NCBI GenBank assembly: GCA_002291985.1
Contig: DBBB01000024.1
Coordinates: 1 to 12,150 of the forward strand
Reading direction: 5' to 3'
Source: Firmicutes bacterium UBA995
GTDB taxonomy: Bacteria > Bacillota > Sulfobacillia > UBA995
Length of the DNA stretch: 12,150 nucleotides
Part shown: positions 1 through 6,195 of the stretch, in pieces
How positions within the stretch are numbered: position 1 is the first letter of the stretch
How the letters are laid out: each line of letters begins with the position of its first letter
Notes under the pieces: model-generated
Databases searched by the model: none
What the model was told of the DNA's origin: nothing
Seen by the model: the letters and a program-made list of their open reading frames with translations, nothing else
Translations under genes and position numbers: made by a program

Positions 1-655
1 AACCGTACCCGGGATAGATCGCATCCAGTTCGATCAGCAAACGATCCCGGGTGACCTTGGCCAGGATGGACGCTGCCGCGATGGAGATGGAACGGCGATC
101 GCCTCCGGGCAGGGCCGACTGAGGCGTCTCCACTCCGGGCAGCGCAAACCCGTCGACCAGGAGAAAATCAGGGGGCGGGTGCACCTGCGCGATCGCCCGC
201 CGCATGGCCAGAAAGGTCGCGGACACGATGCCCTGAGCTTCGATCTCCTGTACCGACGCCGACCCCACCCCGTAGGCCGGGCAATCGTGGATGAGCCGGT
301 CGAACAGCTCTGCCCTCCGTCGCTCCGGCACTCGCTTGGAGTCGTCCAGCCCGGGAAGCCGGTACCGCCGGGGCAGCACGGCTGCCGCGGCCACCACCGG
401 GCCGGCGAGCGGGCCCCGCCCCGCCTCGTCAACTCCCGCAAGCCATCGCGCTCCCCCTCTTCTGGCAGAGGCGTCCGGGCGGCTCAGTCGTCGCAGCCGG
501 GACATTTCGACAAGAAAGTCCCTCCGGGCGCGCTGCAGCCCTGCCTCGCCGGCGGGCCGGTGGCGGGCGCCCGAGCAGCGGCGCACCCAACACCGTTCAA
601 CCTCGCTAAGCCGCTCCAGCCACGAGGCGAGGGGATCCGGGACCGCCCTAGCCAT
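1..655 (-). CDS. rnhB: Ribonuclease HII, 3' end cut by the window edge
   Basis: RNase HII cleaves the RNA strand of RNA-DNA hybrids and starts excision of single ribonucleotides misincorporated in DNA, in the cytoplasm with Mg2+ or Mn2+. I translated the frame from ATG at 655: 218 codons are open to the window edge, so about 35-40 C-terminal residues of a ~255-residue Bacillota protein are missing. Visible: VDEAGRGPLAGPVV with D76 and E77, DDSK at 104-107, LLVDG with D168, GGD with D186, and SIAAASILAKVTRD at 191-204. All four metal-binding acidic residues are therefore present. An arginine-rich extension of about 75 residues precedes the catalytic core, as in Bacillus RnhB. The ATG overlaps the end of rbgA by 8 bases and has only a weak upstream SD (GAGGG), suggesting translational coupling. 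Family assignment is secure; the exact start less so. Confidence 0.95.
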   Translation of the reverse strand, partial: MARAVPDPLASWLERLSEVERCWVRRCSGARHRPAGEAGLQRARRDFLVEMSRLRRLSRPDASARRGGARWLAGVDEAGRGPLAGPVVAAAAVLPRRYRLPGLDDSKRVPERRRAELFDRLIHDCPAYGVGSASVQEIEAQGIVSATFLAMRRAIAQVHPPPDFLLVDGFALPGVETPQSALPGGDRRSISIAAASILAKVTRDRLLIELDAIYPGYG

Positions 656-1496
656 CAGCTTGTACCGCCCTCGGGGGCGATTCCAGCGTATGCCGGCCAA
701 GCCGCCCGTCGCGGAAATCCTTCACCACGGCGGCCGCCGCCCGTTCGCGGTCGATCTTCCCACCTGGCGCCAGGCAGCCCCGGGCCCGACCCACCATCTC
801 GAGGAGCGTGTGGGGAGCGGCATCGGCCAGCAGTTCGTCGCCGTAGGTCGCGCATAGCCCCTGCCGCCCCGATGGTCGCGATGCCAGCCACTCGAGCAGC
901 CATACCGCCACGGCCCCGGGATCGTAAGTGCCTTCGGGAACGATGCCCACGGCGGCAAGCCCGTACCCGCCCTCATTCGCCAGGGATCTCGGGGGCAGCA
1001 CGCCCGGCAGATCGAGCAACTCGAGGCCGGGCGCCAGGGTAATCCATTGCTTGCCCCGGGTCACCCCGGGGCGATCGCCGGTGGCGGCGCTTGCCCTGCC
1101 TGCGAGCCGATTGAGCAGCGAGGACTTGCCGACGTTGGGAGTACCGACCACCATCACCCGAAGCGAGCGTCCCGGCCGCCGTCTTCCGCCGAAGGCCCAC
1201 AGGTTGCCGAGCAGTTTGGAGGGACCGGCGCCGGCCGTCGCGCTGAAAGCCATGACCCTCTCTCCCCGGGCGGTCAGCCAGGACACCCAGCGGCGGGTCA
1301 TGCGAGGATCGGCGAGATCGGCCTTGTTGAGGACCGCCAGCCGAGGCTTGCCCCTCAGCAGCCCTTCCAGGCCCGGGTCCCGGCTCGAACGCGGGAGGCG
1401 CGCGTCAGCCAGCTCCACCACCACATCCACGACCGCCAGGTTCTCGCGGATCAGCCGCCTGGTCCTGGCCATGATACCCGGGTACCAGGTCGTCAC
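648..1496 (-). CDS. rbgA: Ribosome biogenesis GTPase RbgA (YlqF), circularly permuted
   Basis: RbgA is a cytoplasmic GTPase needed for late assembly of the 50S ribosomal subunit in Bacillota. The 282-residue product shows the permuted order of GTPase motifs that defines the family: G4 NKAD at 57-60, G5 SAT at 85-87, then G1 GTPNVGKSS at 118-126, PGVT at 143-146 and G3 DLPG at 162-165, followed by a C-terminal RNA/ribosome-binding helical domain. Length matches Bacillus RbgA (~282). The start is GTG at 1496, six bases after a near-perfect SD (GGAGGTGAT, 1503-1511), 35 bases after lepB. Oddity: the N-terminal signature normally reads W-F-P-G-H-M-A-K, and its histidine has been proposed as catalytic; here it reads WYPGIMAR, with Ile8 in place of His. 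Otherwise the protein looks intact. The gene lies in its usual place between rplS/lepB and rnhB. Confidence 0.95.
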   Translation of the reverse strand: MTTWYPGIMARTRRLIRENLAVVDVVVELADARLPRSSRDPGLEGLLRGKPRLAVLNKADLADPRMTRRWVSWLTARGERVMAFSATAGAGPSKLLGNLWAFGGRRRPGRSLRVMVVGTPNVGKSSLLNRLAGRASAATGDRPGVTRGKQWITLAPGLELLDLPGVLPPRSLANEGGYGLAAVGIVPEGTYDPGAVAVWLLEWLASRPSGRQGLCATYGDELLADAAPHTLLEMVGRARGCLAPGGKIDRERAAAAVVKDFRDGRLGRHTLESPPRAVQADG

Positions 1497-1502
1497 CGGG
1501 TC

Positions 1503-1511
1503 ATCACCTCC
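1503..1511 (-). promoter_or_regulatory. Strong Shine-Dalgarno site of rbgA
   Basis: GGAGGTGAT is complementary to the 16S rRNA 3' end over nine bases and lies six bases before GTG 1496. It fixes the rbgA start and supports a GTG initiator. Confidence 0.8.
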
Positions 1512-1531
1512 CGGCGATGGCGAGAGTCCCT

Positions 1532-2050
1532 TCAGCGGATGAACCCCAGGCGTTCGAGGGGCCAGAAGCGCAGGAATGCTTCACCTTTCACGTTCTCAAG
1601 GGGCACGAAACCGAAGAAACGGCTGTCCTCGCTGTTGCGGCGATTATCGCCCAGCACGAACAGCATCCTCTCCGGGACCTCGGTGAGGGGATAGTGTGCG
1701 TTGTCGGCAATGATGGGATGGGGCCAGTCAATCGGCCGGTCGTCCACCAGGACGCGCCCATCGACGATTTCCACCCTCTCCCCCCCGACGGCCACGACTC
1801 GCTTTATGAAGTCGCGGTCGAGGTTCCGGGGATAGCGAAAGACGACGATATCGCCCCGTTGGGGGGGGACGAAGCGATAGGATAGCTTATTGACGAAGAG
1901 ACGCTCGGCGTTTGCCAGCGTCGGCTCCATCGAAGTCCCGAACACATAAAACGATTCGACGATGAAGTGTCTGGCCAGGAAGGCCAGCACCACGGCAATG
2001 AGGACGGTTTCAACGAGTTCCCGCAGATGGCCCCTGGACTTCGCGTTCAA
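1532..2050 (-). CDS. lepB: Signal peptidase I
   Basis: Type I signal peptidase, a membrane-anchored serine protease with a Ser-Lys dyad that removes signal peptides from exported preproteins on the outer face of the membrane. The 172-residue product has one N-terminal membrane segment (about residues 11-29), then GTSMEPTL with the nucleophile Ser40, the general-base region DFIKRVVAVGGE with Lys83, and the GDN..NSEDSR..G box at 134-147. Length and the single membrane anchor fit the small Gram-positive (SipS-like) type. The start is TTG at 2050, eight bases after GGGGGA; no other start exists before the catalytic domain. It lies between rplS (43-base gap) and rbgA (35-base gap). Bacillus subtilis has no signal peptidase gene here; I recall this placement from GC-rich Clostridia. 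Its job follows naturally from the SRP genes upstream. Confidence 0.95.
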   Translation of the reverse strand: MNAKSRGHLRELVETVLIAVVLAFLARHFIVESFYVFGTSMEPTLANAERLFVNKLSYRFVPPQRGDIVVFRYPRNLDRDFIKRVVAVGGERVEIVDGRVLVDDRPIDWPHPIIADNAHYPLTEVPERMLFVLGDNRRNSEDSRFFGFVPLENVKGEAFLRFWPLERLGFIR

Positions 2051-2093
2051 GCTCGTGGTCCCCCGTCCGTGCGCCAGACGGCGCCGGGATGGT

Positions 2094-2435
2094 CTACTTC
2101 TTCTCCCGGATCCGTGTGCGCTTGCCGCGCATATCGCGCAGGTAGTGCAGTTTGGCCCTGCGGACGACTCCCCGGCGGACGATCTCCAGCCGCTCCACCC
2201 GGGGCGAGTGCAAGGGGAAGACCCTCTCCACTCCTACCCCATAGCTTACCCGGCGCACGGTGAAGGTTTCCCCGATTCCCCCGCCCGCCCGGGCAATGAC
2301 CACACCCTCGTAGGCCTGGATGCGTTCCCGCCCGCCCTCGACGACCTTGACCTGGACACGTACTGTATCCCCCGGCTGGAAATCGGGCAAGTTCTTCCTC
2401 CGATATTCCTCTTCAAGCATACGAATCTCGTTCAC
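2094..2435 (-). CDS. rplS: 50S ribosomal protein bL19
   Basis: bL19 is a structural protein of the large ribosomal subunit near the 30S-50S interface. The 113-residue product matches the family along its whole length: FQPGDTVRVQVKVVEGGRER near the N-terminus, YEGVVIARAGGGIGETFTVR in the middle, YGVGVERVFPLHSP, and the basic tail VRRAKLHYLRDMRGKRTRIRE. An upstream GTG at 2495 would add 20 unrelated residues. The correct start is GTG 2435, giving M-N-E-I-R, eight bases after AGAGGTG (2444-2450). A strong promoter lies in the 56-base gap before it, so rplS can be transcribed separately from trmD; this fits the need for a ribosomal protein in larger amounts than a tRNA methyltransferase. Confidence 0.98.
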   Translation of the reverse strand: MNEIRMLEEEYRRKNLPDFQPGDTVRVQVKVVEGGRERIQAYEGVVIARAGGGIGETFTVRRVSYGVGVERVFPLHSPRVERLEIVRRGVVRRAKLHYLRDMRGKRTRIREKK

Positions 2436-2443
2436 TTTCGCCC

Positions 2444-2450
2444 CACCTCT
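2444..2450 (-). promoter_or_regulatory. Shine-Dalgarno site of rplS
   Basis: AGAGGTG lies eight bases before GTG 2435 and decides this start over the upstream GTG at 2495. Its first two bases (2450 and 2449) are also in the 3' arm of the hairpin at 2449-2486. Confidence 0.75.
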
Positions 2451-2486
2451 TCCCCGGCACGCCGACCCATTATAGCATGCCGGAAG
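2449..2486 (-). repeat. Bulged inverted repeat enclosing the rplS -10 box
   Basis: CTTCC (2486-2482) plus GGCATGC (2481-2475) pair with GCGTGCC (2462-2456) and GGAAG (2453-2449). There is one G-U pair and a two-base bulge (2455-2454). The 12-base loop (2474-2463) contains the TATAAT promoter box. In mRNA reading through from trmD this gives a stem of 12 pairs ending on the first bases of the rplS SD. mRNA started at the local promoter lacks the 5' arm. There is no U-tract, so it is not a classical terminator. Confidence 0.5.
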
Positions 2487-2497
2487 TGCCATCACAA
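2469..2497 (-). promoter_or_regulatory. Sigma-A type promoter for rplS-lepB-rbgA-rnhB
   Basis: The -10 box is a perfect TATAAT (2474-2469) preceded by TGC, forming an extended -10. Exactly 17 bases upstream is TTGTGA (2497-2492), four of six matches to the -35 consensus, which overlaps the trmD stop codon. Transcription would start near 2463-2462, leaving a leader of about 27 bases before rplS. A perfect TATAAT in such GC-rich DNA is unlikely to be chance. Start site and strength are inferred. Confidence 0.7.
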
Positions 2498-3301
2498 CGC
2501 GGGCGACCCTCGATCACGCCGGTCGCCTGTCAACATCCACCGCACCAACCTCGTAGCCTCGGCAAGCTCTCCCTCGCGTAGCAACTCCTCCAACAGCGTC
2601 CGGTCCTCCTGCCCGAGGCAGGCCCGCATCAGCAGGTCGGGGCGACGCCTGGCGGTACGCAAAAGCGACTGCTTGCGGCGCCAGGTCCGGATGGCGCCAT
2701 GATCCCCGGACAACAGCACATCGGGCACGGACCTCCCCGCGAAAAAGCGGGGCCGGGTGTAATGGGGATACTCCAGCAGGTTCTCGTTGAACGACTCCTC
2801 GACCGTCGACCCCGGCCCGCCCAGCGTCCCCGGCAGTAGGCGCGCGATCGCATCGATCAACACCATGGCGGCCAGTTCGCCACCGGTGAGGACATAGTCG
2901 CCGATCGACAGTTCCTCGTCGACCAGTCCCTCGCGGACCCGCTCGTCGACCCCCTCATATCTTCCGCATAGCAGGCATAGTCCCCCAAGTTTCGACAGTT
3001 CGACCACCCGCGCCTGTTCAAGTCGTGCCCCCTGGGGGCTGAGCAGGATAACGCGGGGACGGAAGGCCCACTGCTCGCCGAGGGCCGTCATTGCCCTGAA
3101 GAACGGTTCGGGTTTCATTACCATGCCCGAGCCGCCGCCGAAGGGATAGTCGTCGGTGAGCCGGTGGCGGTCGGCAGCATGGGCGCGGAGGTCGTGCAAA
3201 CGTACGTCGAGGATACCCTCGGCCCGTGCCCGCCCCACCACCGAGTCATCGAGAGGACCGGCAAACATGCCGGGAAAGATGCTCAGGACATCGATCCTCA
3301 A
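2492..3301 (-). CDS. trmD: tRNA (guanine-37-N1)-methyltransferase TrmD
   Basis: TrmD methylates N1 of G37 next to the anticodon using S-adenosylmethionine, which prevents +1 frameshifting. It is a cytoplasmic SPOUT (trefoil-knot) homodimer. The 269-residue product starts MRIDVLSIFP and carries DYPFGGGSGMVMKPEP at 51-66, the knot motifs LLCGRYEGVDERV at 110-122 and IGDYVLTGGE at 133-142, the conserved Arg154, HYTRP at 180-184 and the C-terminal tRNA-binding part (GDHGAIRTWRRKQS at 199-212). The proposed general base Asp169 of the Escherichia coli and Haemophilus enzymes aligns with Glu169 here. The C-terminus is about 20 residues longer than usual. The start is TTG 3301, overlapping the rimM stop as TTGA with GAGGAG eight bases upstream; the alternative GTG at 3310 would directly abut the SD and is rejected. 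Confidence 0.97.
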   Translation of the reverse strand: MRIDVLSIFPGMFAGPLDDSVVGRARAEGILDVRLHDLRAHAADRHRLTDDYPFGGGSGMVMKPEPFFRAMTALGEQWAFRPRVILLSPQGARLEQARVVELSKLGGLCLLCGRYEGVDERVREGLVDEELSIGDYVLTGGELAAMVLIDAIARLLPGTLGGPGSTVEESFNENLLEYPHYTRPRFFAGRSVPDVLLSGDHGAIRTWRRKQSLLRTARRRPDLLMRACLGQEDRTLLEELLREGELAEATRLVRWMLTGDRRDRGSPAL

Positions 3302-3825
3302 CCCAGCCACTCCTCGAGGGGGCGTACCTTCATGACCTGAGCTTTCCTGTCGATATCCTGGACCACCGACTTCAAGGCGGGCACCAGCAGTTGCCCCCCC
3401 TTAGTCAGGCGGACCACCCACACATCATTGGCGCCGGTGTGCAGTACCTGTTCCACCACCCCGAGCGCGGTTCCCCCCGTATCCTCGACGCGCAACCCCA
3501 CGATCTCGTGTACGTAATACCGGCCGGGGGGGAGGGGCACGGCGTCGGCCACGGCAACCGTGAGGTACGCCCCCTTCAGCCGGGCTGCCGCTTCGGGACT
3601 GCCCACCCCCGCGAACTTGAAGAGGTATACCCTTCCGTGGGGCCAGACGCCTTCGACCTTCGCGGCGCAGTCACCGGCGGCCGACCGCAACACGACGTCG
3701 GTCAACCTCTCCAGGCGGTCGGGAAAGTCGGTGAGGGGGTACACCCGTACCCGGCCGGAGGCGCCATGAGGTCCCAGCACCTGGCCGACCGCCAGGCGGT
3801 CGGGATGCGGCGGTCTCCCGGTCAG
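3298..3825 (-). CDS. rimM: 16S rRNA processing protein RimM, probable CTG start
   Basis: RimM binds ribosomal protein uS19 and assists maturation of the 30S head domain in the cytoplasm. The N-terminal RimM beta-barrel (LAVGQVLGPHGASGRVRVYP, then LTDFPDRLERL) is followed by a PRC-barrel domain (from about residue 98: GRYYVHEIVGLRVEDTGG, GVVEQVLHTGANDVWVV, and a C-terminal VRPLEEWLG). The only ATG/GTG/TTG available is GTG 3780, which gives 160 residues but removes the first strand, including the conserved V-G. Starting at CTG 3825 gives 175 residues, the normal length; it lies eight bases after GGAGGTG and overlaps the khpA stop as CTGA, the same NTGA junction seen at four other gene borders here. 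I therefore place the start at CTG. The gene identity is certain; the CTG start is an inference. Confidence 0.9.
   Translation of the reverse strand: MTGRPPHPDRLAVGQVLGPHGASGRVRVYPLTDFPDRLERLTDVVLRSAAGDCAAKVEGVWPHGRVYLFKFAGVGSPEAAARLKGAYLTVAVADAVPLPPGRYYVHEIVGLRVEDTGGTALGVVEQVLHTGANDVWVVRLTKGGQLLVPALKSVVQDIDRKAQVMKVRPLEEWLG
3310..3315 (-). promoter_or_regulatory. Shine-Dalgarno site that selects the TTG start of trmD
   Basis: GAGGAG is eight bases from TTG 3301 but has no spacing from GTG 3310, so it supports the TTG start, which also gives the canonical MRIDVLSIFP N-terminus. Confidence 0.7.
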
Positions 3826-4079
3826 GGAGTCCCCACCTCCACCATCGCCCGACGCCCTTCGCAGCTGGCCGCGACCCGCACCAGGTTGCGGATGGCTTTC
3901 ACTACCCGGCCGCCCCTTCCCACCACTTTGCCGATGTCCCGGGGGTGGACCGACACCCGGAAGATGACCACCCCCGAGCGCTCCTGCTCGACGACGCGCA
4001 CGTCGTCGGGGTGGTCCACGATGCGGGTCAAAAACAGTACCAGCAACTCCCGCGCCGCACTCGGGATGGGTTCATTCAT
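3822..4079 (-). CDS. khpA: KH-domain RNA-binding protein KhpA (YlqC)
   Basis: A small cytoplasmic KH-domain RNA-binding protein; in streptococci KhpA pairs with KhpB and affects cell length and division, and binds many RNAs. The 85-residue product is close to the usual ~80. The KH core is VVIFRVSVHPRDIGKVVG then RGGRVVKAIRNLV, with the GxxG loop as GRGG at 54-57. An upstream start at 4181 would add 34 residues of rpsP-overlapping low-complexity sequence and is rejected. ATG 4079 overlaps the rpsP stop as ATGA, with no clear SD, so translation is probably coupled to rpsP. It sits between rpsP and rimM as in other Bacillota; the ylqD gene found next to it in Bacillus subtilis is absent. Confidence 0.95.
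   Translation of the reverse strand: MNEPIPSAARELLVLFLTRIVDHPDDVRVVEQERSGVVIFRVSVHPRDIGKVVGRGGRVVKAIRNLVRVAASCEGRRAMVEVGTP
3834..3840 (-). promoter_or_regulatory. Shine-Dalgarno site pointing to a CTG start of rimM
   Basis: GGAGGTG lies inside the 3' end of khpA, eight bases before CTG 3825. No ATG, GTG or TTG in any frame lies at a suitable distance from it, and the GTG at 3780 is over 50 bases downstream. Confidence 0.65.
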
Positions 4080-4354
4080 GTCCCGGTTTCGCCGGCGTCC
4101 TTGGCCGGACGGCCCGTCAGTCCCGCCCGCTTCAGCAGCGCCCGCACCGTCCCCGAGGGCTGAGCACCCTGGGCCAGCCATGCCCTGGCCCGATCCTCAC
4201 GCACCGACAGGACGGGGGGGTTGGCGGTTGGATGGTAGTATCCGATCTCCTCGATGAAGCGCCCGTCACGCGGGAACCGGGAGTCCGCCACCACCAGCCG
4301 GAACATCGGTTCTTTCTTCGCACCCACCCGCTTGAGCCTGATCTTGACCGCCAC
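4076..4354 (-). CDS. rpsP: 30S ribosomal protein bS16
   Basis: bS16 is a structural and assembly protein of the small ribosomal subunit. The 92-residue product (family about 80-92) starts MAVKIRLKRVGAKKEPMFRL and continues VVADSRFPRDGRFIEEIGYY, HPTANPP and a C-terminal AWLAQGAQPSGTVRALLKRAG, all typical. The start is GTG 4354, nine bases after GGAGGTG (4364-4370) and 26 bases after the ffh stop. A longer reading from 4438 would overlap ffh and add residues foreign to the family. The short variable C-terminal tail (GRPAKDAGETGT) is unremarkable. It is co-transcribed with ffh upstream and translationally coupled to khpA downstream. Confidence 0.98.
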   Translation of the reverse strand: MAVKIRLKRVGAKKEPMFRLVVADSRFPRDGRFIEEIGYYHPTANPPVLSVREDRARAWLAQGAQPSGTVRALLKRAGLTGRPAKDAGETGT

Positions 4355-4380
4355 CTGGCCCAACACCTCCGTATGGACTC

Positions 4381-5724
4381 TCATCCCCGGCGAGGCGGCC
4401 ACGGCGCCGGCGATGTACGTCCGGCGCCTCGCTGCCATCTCGCTAACTGCCGAAACATCTTCCGAGCCTCTTCGTACTGCCGTAACAGGCGATTGACCTC
4501 CTGCACCTGGGTACCGCTACCCCGCGCCACGCGCCGTCTCCGGCCGGCGTCCAGGATCTCCGGACGGCGGCGTTCCTCGGGGGTCATCGAGTTGATGATC
4601 GCTTCCGCCTTCACCAGTTCGCGCTGATCGACTCCGCCCCTGGGCATCCCGCGCATTGGCATCCCGGGCAGGAGTTTCACGATGTCCTCCAGGGGACCGA
4701 GCTTTCTGACCTGGCGAAGCTGGACCAGGAAGTCCTCGAGGGTGAAAGCGTCCGCGCGCAATTTGCGCTCGAGATCGCGTACGGTCTGCTCGTCCACCGC
4801 CTGCTGGGCGCGCTCGATCAGGGCCAGCACGTCGCCCATCCCCAGCACCCGCGACGCCATCCTTTCGGGATGGAAGATATCCAGGTCCCCCAGCCCTTCG
4901 CCCGTGCCGGCGAACTTGACGGGCCGCCCGCTGACCGCCCGCAGCGACAGGGCGGCCCCACCCCGGGCGTCGCCGTCCAGCTTGGTGAGGACGAAGCCGT
5001 CTATCGGCACCCGTTCCTGGAAAGAGCGGGCCACGTTGACCGCATCCTGGCCGGTCATGGCGTCGACTACCAGCAGCGTTTCCCGCGGGCGGAGATCCCG
5101 GCTCAGCCGCTCCATCTCCGCCATGAGCGCGTCGTCCACGTGAAGGCGTCCGGCGGTGTCGACGATGACCGTGTCGCAACCAAGAGCAGGCGCCTGGCGG
5201 CAATAGTCACGCGTGACCACGACCGGGTCTGACCCGGCCGGGGCCACGCGTACCGGCAGGCCCGCGCGCTCTGCAAGGACGGCGAGTTGCTCCCCGGCCG
5301 CGGGTCGATACACGTCCGCGCCTACCAGCAAGGGGCGCCTGCCCCTGTCCTTGACGTGAACCGCCAGCCGGACGGCCGTGGTGGTCTTGCCGGCGCCGTG
5401 CAAGCCCACCAGCAAGATCACCGCCGGCAGATCTTGCCCGAGGTCGAGGCCGACGGGGGTCGAACCCAGAAGCTCAACCATGGCTTCATGGACGATCTTT
5501 ATCACTTGTTGGCCGGGCGTGAGGCTTTCCATCACTTCCGCACCCAACGCCCGGGAGCGCACGCGCTCGATGAAGTCGCGGACCACCCGGAAGTTCACGT
5601 CCGCCTCGAGCAAGGCCAGCCGCACCTCGCGAAGGGCTGCGTCCACCTCGGGCACGCCAAGCCGGCCGCGCCCGCGCAGGTCGCGGAAGATCGCCTGGAG
5701 TCTCTCCGTCAGGCCGCCGAACAC
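4381..5724 (-). CDS. ffh: Signal recognition particle protein Ffh (SRP54)
   Basis: Ffh binds signal sequences emerging from the ribosome and, with the 4.5S/6S SRP RNA, delivers the ribosome to FtsY at the membrane in a GTP-dependent step. The 447-residue product has the N domain (1 to ~95, starting MFGGLTERLQAIFRDLRGRG), the G domain with GLHGAGKTT at 107-115, DVYRPAAGEQL from 137, DTAGR at 189-193, TKLDGD at 247-252 and GTGEGLGDL near 273, and the C-terminal M domain (~315-440) with the SRP-RNA-binding helix around SGTQVQEVNRLLRQ. Length equals the Bacillus protein (446). The start is GTG 5724, one base after the ylxM stop; the TTG at 5757 would add 11 residues absent from the family. The SD is weak (GGTGGG at six bases or GGGAG at 13), so coupling to ylxM is likely. 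Confidence 0.98.
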   Translation of the reverse strand: MFGGLTERLQAIFRDLRGRGRLGVPEVDAALREVRLALLEADVNFRVVRDFIERVRSRALGAEVMESLTPGQQVIKIVHEAMVELLGSTPVGLDLGQDLPAVILLVGLHGAGKTTTAVRLAVHVKDRGRRPLLVGADVYRPAAGEQLAVLAERAGLPVRVAPAGSDPVVVTRDYCRQAPALGCDTVIVDTAGRLHVDDALMAEMERLSRDLRPRETLLVVDAMTGQDAVNVARSFQERVPIDGFVLTKLDGDARGGAALSLRAVSGRPVKFAGTGEGLGDLDIFHPERMASRVLGMGDVLALIERAQQAVDEQTVRDLERKLRADAFTLEDFLVQLRQVRKLGPLEDIVKLLPGMPMRGMPRGGVDQRELVKAEAIINSMTPEERRRPEILDAGRRRRVARGSGTQVQEVNRLLRQYEEARKMFRQLARWQRGAGRTSPAPWPPRRG

Positions 5725-5725
5725 C

Positions 5726-6148
5726 CTAGTCCCACCGCTCCCGCAGGCAGTGCTCAAGCTGCTTCAAGACCGTGCGGACTTCCTGCAACTTCCCGGAACA
5801 GGCCGCCCCGCCATCCAGCTCGAGGGCGTCGATCTTGCGGATCGCCGTCGCCGTCAGTTCCATCATCCGCGCGCCATCGGCGCCCGCGGCTCGCATCGCC
5901 CGTACCAGCCCCAGCTTGTCCTCCAGGCTGTCGAGGCGGGACAGCGCCCTCCGGACCAGGTCATGCACTGCCTGGCGGCTGGTCGACCAGGACGCGGCGA
6001 TCTCGCCCAGCGACAAGTCGTGGAAGTAGTGAAGTTCAAGCACCTCGCGTTGTCTTGCGGTCAGCAGCGGAGAATACGCGTCGAACAGCCGCGCCGCCTT
6101 CACTACCCTGCCCGGCGCCGACCGCTCATCTTCCACCGCATCTTTCAC
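5726..6148 (-). CDS. ylxM: YlxM/p13-like helix-turn-helix protein
   Basis: YlxM is a small DNA- or RNA-binding-type protein resembling sigma factor region 4, nearly always next to ffh in Bacillota; in streptococci it was reported to influence SRP assembly. In the 140-residue product, LLTARQREVLELHYFHDLSLGE followed by IAASWSTSRQAVHDLVRRAL (about 28-69) forms the helix-turn-helix, matching the family. The family is usually about 110 residues; here there is an extra C-terminal segment of about 30-40 mainly helical residues ending in ERWD. The start is GTG 6148, five bases after GGGAG (6158-6154). It is the first gene after the promoter at 6196-6224, and the dyad next to that promoter makes autoregulation by YlxM conceivable, though nothing in the sequence proves it. 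Confidence 0.9.
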   Translation of the reverse strand: MKDAVEDERSAPGRVVKAARLFDAYSPLLTARQREVLELHYFHDLSLGEIAASWSTSRQAVHDLVRRALSRLDSLEDKLGLVRAMRAAGADGARMMELTATAIRKIDALELDGGAACSGKLQEVRTVLKQLEHCLRERWD

Positions 6149-6174
6149 CGTATCTCCCGCCTGCCGTCCGTCAA

Positions 6175-6192
6175 GGTGTAACCCTTTACACC
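6175..6192. repeat. Perfect dyad GGTGTAA-N4-TTACACC, operator candidate
   Basis: Two 7-base arms (6175-6181 and 6186-6192) are perfect reverse complements separated by four bases. The dyad begins three bases downstream of the -10 box and covers the predicted transcription start (about 6189-6187), the classic place for a repressor site. It would also form a small hairpin at the very 5' end of the mRNA. There is no U-tract and no upstream transcript to end here beyond glcD, so a terminator is unlikely. Confidence 0.55.
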
Positions 6193-6195
6193 GAC

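Noticed and set aside
34..441. Minus-strand open frame of 135 codons at the left edge
   Set aside because: Out-of-frame shadow of rnhB; the true frame, open to the window edge, gives all RNase HII motifs.
179..1042. Plus-strand open frame of 287 codons opposite rnhB and rbgA
   Set aside because: Low-complexity Arg/Pro-rich translation, antisense to two conserved genes.
2051..2093. CCGTC...GACGG inverted repeat between rplS and lepB as a terminator
   Set aside because: Only five pairs with a nine-base loop and no U-tract; the downstream genes belong to the same unit.
2436..2462. L19 leader regulatory RNA upstream of rplS
   Set aside because: The predicted leader from the local promoter is only about 27 bases, too short for the known Bacillota L19 leader, and only the read-through hairpin is visible.
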